Shown here one piece after another: positions 43,317 to 48,102 of a stretch of DNA of 48,102 nucleotides. Position 1 is the first letter of the stretch. Each line of letters begins with the position of its first letter. The position numbers and the translations under genes were made by a program. Source of the DNA: Candidatus Altarchaeales archaeon ex4484_2 (GTDB taxonomy: Archaea > Altiarchaeota > Altiarchaeia > IMC4 > QMZM01); contig NJEG01000010.1 of assembly GCA_002254565.1 (NCBI GenBank), forward strand, positions 1 to 48,102. Direction: 5' to 3'. The notes under the pieces were generated by a model, which saw nothing but the letters and a program-made list of their open reading frames with translations, made no database searches and was not told the DNA's origin.

Positions 43317-44411
43317 TTATTCCTTGATAAAATCCTTGAGTCTTTTTATTGCATGAATCCTTTCTCTCCTGTCGAGTCTGGCCTGCTCCAATGCATCCCT
43401 CAGGGTCTCTATGGATGTGTCATAGACTCCTCTGTTTACTGGATACGGGAACCCGTCTTTCCCTCCATGAGTGAACGAGTACTTCACAGGATCTTTCCAG
43501 GAAGGCTCTGAGCCATAAACCAGATCGGAAATCAATGCAAGAGCCCTGATCTTCTTCGGACCCATCCCCCTCAGAGAAACAAGCTCCTCATAGTTCTCCG
43601 GCTGCAGCTCATATGCTTTCTGAAGCACCCTCAACCCATCCCGACCCAAGTCCATGTCCAAGACCGGATGATGAGAGGGCATAGTGAACTGGCTTAGTTT
43701 CCTCTGCCCCCCCTTGCCCATGAAGTATTTCCCAAGATGCTGTGGACCATCATTCACCAGATCCACCGAGATACTCCGCGCCTCATCGCTTTCCTTTGAT
43801 GCCATGTCCAATACCCCCTCTTTCATGTGGTCGCAGCAGATTCCAGTATGCGGCTCCTCAAAGAAGCACCGTGTTTCAGCAGAAAGCCAGTGATATCTAC
43901 GCGCGTATCTATCACCCATCCCCTGCTGCACCACCGCCCAATCACCCTCCTCGGTCAGGAAAAAGACGTGATGGTATAATTGATAAGAGTCCTGGATGCA
44001 TGAGTTATCTACCTTCGCCGTTATCTTGCTACTATAGACCATATCGTCTACTTCATCAGTCTTCAGGTTAAAGAGGTCGCCCGCCTCCACTATCTCTTCA
44101 GGGGTCTTCCTTGAAGTCGCGCCTTTGCCTCCCGCAACATAGATGCCTGTTTCCTGTGGATCTAAAGCAACCTTAAGAGCCCCGCATGTGGTCGTCGTAG
44201 TCCCACTTGAGTGCCAGTCGAAACCTAATACGCAGCTAAAGGCCTGGAACCAGCAGGGGTTGCTGATTCTCCTCAGGAACTCCTCGCTACCGTATTCCTC
44301 AACCACAGCATCTGTTACTGCTTTAGCAAGCCGAACCATCCTCGCAAAAAGCCATCTTGGAGCATGGCCCCCATGCAACGGTAGATTAGCTACTCCAGTC
44401 TTATGCATCAT
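43317..44411 (-). CDS. DUF763-family protein with a helix-hairpin-helix
   Basis: Function unknown; the family is conserved in archaea and some thermophilic bacteria. Characteristic are GVANLPLHGGHAPRWLFARMVRLA at the start, NPCWFQAFSCVLGFDWHSSGTTTT, GDRYARRYHWLS and the MPSHHPV motif. Near residue 280 the segment LVSLRGMGPKKIRALALI is a helix-hairpin-helix, suggesting DNA or RNA binding. At 364 residues it is full length. It is convergent with the GT2 gene. Confidence 0.9.
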   Translation of the reverse strand: MMHKTGVANLPLHGGHAPRWLFARMVRLAKAVTDAVVEEYGSEEFLRRISNPCWFQAFSCVLGFDWHSSGTTTTTCGALKVALDPQETGIYVAGGKGATSRKTPEEIVEAGDLFNLKTDEVDDMVYSSKITAKVDNSCIQDSYQLYHHVFFLTEEGDWAVVQQGMGDRYARRYHWLSAETRCFFEEPHTGICCDHMKEGVLDMASKESDEARSISVDLVNDGPQHLGKYFMGKGGQRKLSQFTMPSHHPVLDMDLGRDGLRVLQKAYELQPENYEELVSLRGMGPKKIRALALISDLVYGSEPSWKDPVKYSFTHGGKDGFPYPVNRGVYDTSIETLRDALEQARLDRRERIHAIKRLKDFIKE

Positions 44412-44470
44412 AAATAGAATGTATGGGAGTTAATAAAGAATACGCTAAGAGAGCAAGAGAAAAATAATAT

Positions 44471-45130
44471 CTAGTCCAGGAAGCCTAGGGCCTCGTCTAT
44501 TCTACCTATTTCTATCCCCGTGGTTTTCGAGCCAACCAGGTAGCCGTTGCTGTTGGCTACAATACCTGACTTAATGAAGGGAAACCCGAAGTTCACGCTC
44601 CCCACATAACCGGAAACCCCAAAAAAGTCTGAGAGGTCATGTAGTTCATCCACAGCATCAGGATGGGTGAGAAACCCTCTGTTGGTCACAACACAACAGG
44701 CGCCAACCTCATCATGACCTGCTATGTCCGACTGTCTGACCTCAACGCCTAAGATGTCAGCTATCTCATCTGATGAATCAATCCTCGGACTCACCAAGGC
44801 AGCATTATCGTTGCAGGCAATCAGGTTGCCTATAGCAGTATACTTCCCCCTCAGAATACCCACCTGCACATCAAGACCTTTCCCAGAGAAAAACTCCCGT
44901 ATGAAAGAAACCCGCTCTTTGCTTATAAAATAAGGGAGCAGCAGACCGTTACTGTTGCCGGCGCAAAACAAGCCCACAAGATTCGTGCCATAAAGCTTTG
45001 TCTTAACAGCAGGCACACCCAATACATCCACATCCACCATACCAGGGGATGTTATCGCATAATTATCTGTTGAAACACCCAACAACCCAATAAAGTCCTC
45101 GCCATTAATCGAAACCTGCCTTAAATGCAT
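44471..45130 (-). CDS. eif6: Translation initiation factor aIF6
   Basis: aIF6 binds the 50S subunit and prevents premature joining with the 30S. The pentein-repeat structure is visible with recurring NGLLLP, NDNAALVSP and NSNGYLVGSKTTGIEIGRI elements, and the N-terminus has NYAITSPG in place of the usual N-ALV-P. At 219 residues it is standard. It lies 14 nt after the eL31 gene, the conserved archaeal order. Confidence 0.95.
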   Translation of the reverse strand: MHLRQVSINGEDFIGLLGVSTDNYAITSPGMVDVDVLGVPAVKTKLYGTNLVGLFCAGNSNGLLLPYFISKERVSFIREFFSGKGLDVQVGILRGKYTAIGNLIACNDNAALVSPRIDSSDEIADILGVEVRQSDIAGHDEVGACCVVTNRGFLTHPDAVDELHDLSDFFGVSGYVGSVNFGFPFIKSGIVANSNGYLVGSKTTGIEIGRIDEALGFLD

Positions 45131-45144
45131 TTTACCAGAACAAG

Positions 45145-45396
45145 CTACTCCACCAAATACGCAACCATCATCCCATCCTCTTCAACCACCCTGACCTTAA
45201 CCCTGCGGGGGGGTTTTCTGATACCCTTCTCCCACAAAAACTCATTGAGGGATGTATCTATTTTAACGTCATCAACCTTCGTGTGTTTCTTAAGATAATT
45301 CCTCACCACATTAACCGCCTTCTTCGTCCTCTTGGTTCTGGGCGAACTGAAGGCATCTCTGAGTGGGATAGTATACAATTTCTCATCCATTTTCAT
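45145..45396 (-). CDS. rpl31e: Large ribosomal subunit protein eL31 (L31e)
   Basis: This 50S protein lies near the exit tunnel. The family pattern is present: YTIPLRDAFSSPRTKRTKKAVNVVRNYLKKHTK, then NEFLWEKGIRKPPRRVKVRV. At 83 residues it is typical for archaea. The ATG at 45396 overlaps the upstream stop (ATGA); an alternative ATG is two codons in. In many archaea eL39 directly precedes eL31, but here a SecB-like gene takes that place. Confidence 0.94.
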   Translation of the reverse strand: MKMDEKLYTIPLRDAFSSPRTKRTKKAVNVVRNYLKKHTKVDDVKIDTSLNEFLWEKGIRKPPRRVKVRVVEEDGMMVAYLVE

Positions 45397-45845
45397 CTAA
45401 TATAATCTTGTGTGTCCCTGTAACGTTTATCAACCGGCTCTTTATCCACACTATTTTCATCAGGTGCCTTAACCCTTGGTGTCGGAGTCGGAGGCGGTAG
45501 AAGAATCTCCCTGGAAAGTAGAGTCGCCTCCACTATACAGTTGGATATTATGGTATTATGCACCTTCCTAGCTAACTCAGAGGGAATGGTTTTCCCATCA
45601 CCTTCCTCCCACTCCCTGACATCCTGCTCCACGTTCTCATCAACATCCGATAACATTATGTTACCGTCGATTTTTATCTCACCAACAGAGGGGTTGTAGG
45701 TTGATGTGAACGTGAAGGATATGGTAATCACCTCATCTGATCTTGAGATATGGGAGATGTTTGAGTTATTGTGGACGTTCACTTTGCCTGATGGCTTAGT
45801 GAACCGGCTTGCCTCCAAGTGAGTGTACTCCATGTTAACGCGCAT
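45393..45845 (-). CDS. Archaeal SecB-like conserved protein
   Basis: Residues 1-125 contain HNNSNISHISRSDEVITISFTF, YNPSVGEIKIDGNIMLSD, then a helix with NTIISNCIVEATLLSREILLPPPTPTPRV. This beta-rich core followed by a long helix and a Pro-rich stretch resembles the SecB-like proteins of archaea (chaperone-like fold, function not established). The last 25 residues are charged. I start at the ATG at 45845 (150 residues), preceded by GGTAGGT. Its stop overlaps the eL31 start, so they are coupled. It is divergent from ribL. Confidence 0.6.
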   Translation of the reverse strand: MRVNMEYTHLEASRFTKPSGKVNVHNNSNISHISRSDEVITISFTFTSTYNPSVGEIKIDGNIMLSDVDENVEQDVREWEEGDGKTIPSELARKVHNTIISNCIVEATLLSREILLPPPTPTPRVKAPDENSVDKEPVDKRYRDTQDYIR

Positions 45846-45890
45846 TTTACCTACCGAGTACATATATTATGTGATTTAATATTAATAAAG

Positions 45891-46313
45891 ATGGTCAGAG
45901 TTGTAGCAACCGGAGTTTTCAGCATAATACACCCGGGACACATAATCTTTCTGGAAGAAGCCAGAAAGCTTGGGGATGAGCTGGTGGTTATAGTAGCCAG
46001 AGACAAGACAGTTGGTTTAAAGAAGGGAAGCCAGCACATTCCAGAAGAGCAAAGACTGCATGTGGTCTCAGCATTAGAACTGGTGGATAAGGCAGTATTA
46101 GGAGATGAAAGGGATATATACAAGCCCATAGAGAAACTTAAACCAGACATCATCGCATTAGGCAGCGACCAGGACTTTGATGAAGAGGAAATACAGTCAG
46201 AGTTGAGAGACCGGGGTTTGAAGGCGAAGCTAGTACGGATAACAAGATACTATGAGGGGGAACTCTACAGCACCAGACGGATTATTGAGCGCATAAAGAA
46301 CAGTAAAGACTAA
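45891..46313 (+). CDS. ribL: FAD synthetase (RibL-type cytidylyltransferase-fold)
   Basis: It should transfer AMP from ATP to FMN to make FAD. The nucleotidyltransferase signature ATGVFSIIHPGHIIFLEEARKLGD (HPGH at residues 14-17) is followed by VARDKTVGLKKG, GDERDIYKPIEKLKPDIIALGSDQDF and YSTRRIIERI. At 140 residues it matches archaeal RibL, though related members act on glycerol 3-phosphate. I start at the ATG at 45891, with TATA-like AT-rich DNA just upstream. Confidence 0.87.
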   Translation: MVRVVATGVFSIIHPGHIIFLEEARKLGDELVVIVARDKTVGLKKGSQHIPEEQRLHVVSALELVDKAVLGDERDIYKPIEKLKPDIIALGSDQDFDEEEIQSELRDRGLKAKLVRITRYYEGELYSTRRIIERIKNSKD

Positions 46314-46314
46314 A

Positions 46315-46674
46315 TCAACTCCTATGCACTATCTTCATGCCTGAGGGGACTACCAGAATCTTTTCATCAGAAATCCGGCCCAAGTCACCGCCGACATCGG
46401 TTGACGTCTTCTTTAGTTTATCCACCATCTCCCTCAGAAGGAGTTTATCAGAGAGTATGGTTTTAATGTTCGCTACCACTATGTTGTTTTTATCAAGCTC
46501 GGCCTTAACCTCCTCTACACTCTCATCCCCTTTGATGTCAACTGGTTTAATGTAGATAACATCCTCTCTTTCTATAATCTTGCCTTCCCTTATATCCAGT
46601 TCACTGAGATAGGCCTCTATGTCTATATCCTTTTCCACCACTTCAGGCTTTCTAAGAAATTTTTTAAACACCAT
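46315..46674 (-). CDS. sepF: Archaeal SepF (FtsZ membrane anchor)
   Basis: SepF tethers FtsZ to the membrane in archaea that divide with FtsZ. The short amphipathic N-terminus (MVFKKFLRK), a linker, and the SepF core (VIYIKPVDIKGDESVEEVKAELDKNNIVVANIKTIL ... DVGGDLGRISDEKILVVPSGMKIV) are present. I use the ATG at 46674 (119 residues); a GTG four codons upstream overlaps the GGTG ribosome binding site. It is convergent with ribL and divergent from orc1/cdc6. Confidence 0.9.
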   Translation of the reverse strand: MVFKKFLRKPEVVEKDIDIEAYLSELDIREGKIIEREDVIYIKPVDIKGDESVEEVKAELDKNNIVVANIKTILSDKLLLREMVDKLKKTSTDVGGDLGRISDEKILVVPSGMKIVHRS

Positions 46675-46775
46675 TTTGGAAAACACCGGTGAAGTTGTTT
46701 TTTATTGATTTTATACTAATATTTGGATACCATCCAATATAAAGTGTTTAATAATTTAAATTAACTGAATAAAAA
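46675..46775. promoter_or_regulatory. AT-rich divergent region between sepF and orc1/cdc6
   Basis: This 101-bp gap includes the inverted repeat TTGGA-N5-TCCAA (46723-46737) and AT-rich runs with a TATA-like TAATTTAAATTA at about 46751-46762, about 15-25 nt before the orc1 start. Origins in archaea often lie next to orc1/cdc6, but I see no clear pair of ORB elements, so this is only a candidate promoter/operator. Confidence 0.4.
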
Positions 46776-48062
46776 ATGATGGACGATATATTCGAGGAGG
46801 AGATAAACAGGAGGCGAATATTCAAGGACACCCTCATTTTATCACCGCATTACGTGCCTGAGGAGTTACCTCACAGGGAGATGGAAATCAGAGACATCAC
46901 ACGGAGTGTTGCACCAGCCTTGAGGAACGAAAAACCAAGCAACACCTTCATCTACGGGAAGACGGGAACAGGAAAAACCTGTGTTGTAAGATATGTGATA
47001 AGAAAGCTTGAGGAGTTCGCAAACAATCCAGAGAAGAACCCCCACGGCATTATCGTAAAAACAGTCTACATGAACTGCAAGGTCAGGGACACCAAATACA
47101 AGGTTCTGTTGAAAATCCTGGAAGACAAGAAACTCAACCACCCGGATCTGAAGAACACACCACTATCAGACAGACCACAAAAAAGCCTGAAGGGTATGGA
47201 TCCGGGGGATTTATACGATAGACTCTATAACGTGGTTAACAGCAACGAAATAAACCTTATGCTGGTGTTGGACGAGATAGACATGGTCAAGAAGGGCTTC
47301 GATGATTTGATGTACATACTGACCAGAATCAACGATGAACTGGAATACGGGAACGTCTCCATACTGGGATTAACTAATGATATGAAAACCCTGAGAAGGA
47401 TGGACCCCAGAAGCAGGAGCACTCTATGCCAGGAGGAGAGGGTGTTTAAGCCATACAACGCCGTGCAACTTAAAACAATACTAAAACAAAGAATAGATAA
47501 TGGATTCCAGGAGGGTGTAGTGGATACGGGTGTTGTTTCCCTGATTGCTGCATTCGCCGCACAGGATGGGGATGCGAGATACGCCCTTAAACTCCTGAGG
47601 AAGGCTGGTGAGATAACCAGGGATGTGGGAGATGAAAAGATATTAAAAAAACACGTGGATGAAGCAAAGGATGCGGTGGAAAACGATATCATAGCCGAAG
47701 CCATAAGCACCCTGCCCGAGCACCAGCAGCTGGTCATATACTCTATCGCCGCACTCACATCCAGGGGAGGGATGTACAAAAGATTGTCCGGGCTGGGTGG
47801 AGGCGACCTCTTCACCGGGGAAGTCTACGAAACCTACGAGAAATACTGTAAGCTGCTGAACCGGAAGGCGAGAACCATCAGACAGTTCAGCGAGTACCTT
47901 AATGAGCTGGAGATGCTGGGTCTTATAACAATGAGGATGTCAGGTAAAGGCACCAGAGGCACTACCAGATTCATCAGGCTAGGATATTCCCCTGATGAGA
48001 TTAAATCCATCCTCCGGAAAAGCCTTGGACTAGAGGACCTAGAGATGAAGACCCCATCCTAG
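46776..48062 (+). CDS. cdc6: Orc1/Cdc6 family replication initiator
   Basis: This AAA+ protein binds origins and loads MCM. Walker A is YGKTGTGKTCVVRYVI (residues 60-75) and Walker B is VLDEIDMVKKG (near residue 165). Sensor 1 is ILGLTNDMKTLRRMDPRSRS and sensor 2 is DARYALKLLRKAGE. A C-terminal winged helix (about 340-415) should contact DNA. At 428 residues it is full length. The start may be either of two consecutive ATGs. It is the last gene; 48063-48102 shows nothing. Confidence 0.95.
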   Translation: MMDDIFEEEINRRRIFKDTLILSPHYVPEELPHREMEIRDITRSVAPALRNEKPSNTFIYGKTGTGKTCVVRYVIRKLEEFANNPEKNPHGIIVKTVYMNCKVRDTKYKVLLKILEDKKLNHPDLKNTPLSDRPQKSLKGMDPGDLYDRLYNVVNSNEINLMLVLDEIDMVKKGFDDLMYILTRINDELEYGNVSILGLTNDMKTLRRMDPRSRSTLCQEERVFKPYNAVQLKTILKQRIDNGFQEGVVDTGVVSLIAAFAAQDGDARYALKLLRKAGEITRDVGDEKILKKHVDEAKDAVENDIIAEAISTLPEHQQLVIYSIAALTSRGGMYKRLSGLGGGDLFTGEVYETYEKYCKLLNRKARTIRQFSEYLNELEMLGLITMRMSGKGTRGTTRFIRLGYSPDEIKSILRKSLGLEDLEMKTPS

Positions 48063-48102
48063 CATACTTACTTAACTTCGCCACTTGACCTAGTTCTCAC
48101 TG

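Noticed and set aside
46675-46775. Replication origin next to orc1/cdc6
   Set aside because: Only one short inverted repeat is present; no ORB or mini-ORB pairs and no clear unwinding element beyond general AT-richness.

Overview
The window is archaeal and most likely euryarchaeal. It opens with the archaeal uS13-uS4-uS11-RpoD / tRNA-Leu / eL18-uL13-uS9-RpoN-RpoK-uS2 gene order. It also carries Orc1/Cdc6, aIF6, eL31, archaeal SepF, an RibL-type FAD synthetase, geranylgeranyl reductase and a tetraether-synthase-type radical SAM enzyme. TATA-like boxes, GGTG/GAGG Shine-Dalgarno sites and T-rich terminators are visible. RpoD is the short form without an Fe-S domain. I cannot name the lineage from the sequence alone; an uncultivated euryarchaeote with glycogen storage, acetate activation and ammonium assimilation fits best.

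Layout. 1-45: edge of an IS110-type transposase. 332-4979 (+): ribosomal protein / RNA polymerase operon with an intron-containing tRNA-Leu(GAG). 4981-12377 (mostly -): enolase, ferredoxin, hexulose-phosphate synthase/RraA fusion, acetyl-CoA synthetase with an OFA-family transporter, thioredoxin reductase. 12417-16404 (-): glycogen module (DUF5752-like protein, GT3 glycogen synthase, debranching enzyme). 16653-19744: response regulator, large unknown membrane protein, NMN adenylyltransferase, small membrane protein. 19778-23894 (-): carA, glnA, glnK and an Amt gene that has lost its first transmembrane helix. 23895-26235: a decayed stretch with a foreign ORF tail, an intact DUF2178/HTH pair, a methyltransferase pseudogene and a restriction-endonuclease-like pseudogene. 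26236-34046: two Lrp-family regulators flanking a lipoprotein and a glutamate-synthase-like FMN protein, then guaA, a phasin-like protein and a UbiB kinase.

34070-43305 is the most distinctive part. A ferredoxin, geranylgeranyl reductase, UbiA prenyltransferase, Tes-type radical SAM enzyme, flippase-like membrane protein, CrtI/phytoene-desaturase-like oxidoreductase (broken), PadR regulator and family-2 glycosyltransferase lie together. This looks like a membrane-lipid building and modification module. It is bordered and interrupted by remnants: a MacB-like permease pseudogene, a truncated FAD-protein start and a truncated ABC ATPase start. The block therefore seems to have been rearranged.

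43317-48102 returns to housekeeping genes: DUF763, aIF6-eL31-SecB-like, RibL, SepF and Orc1/Cdc6. Nitrogen metabolism links much of the middle of the window (Amt, GlnK, GlnA, glutamate-synthase-like protein, and the glutamine amidotransferases CarA and GuaA). Acetate activation and a ferredoxin gene share a palindromic upstream motif that may be a common operator.
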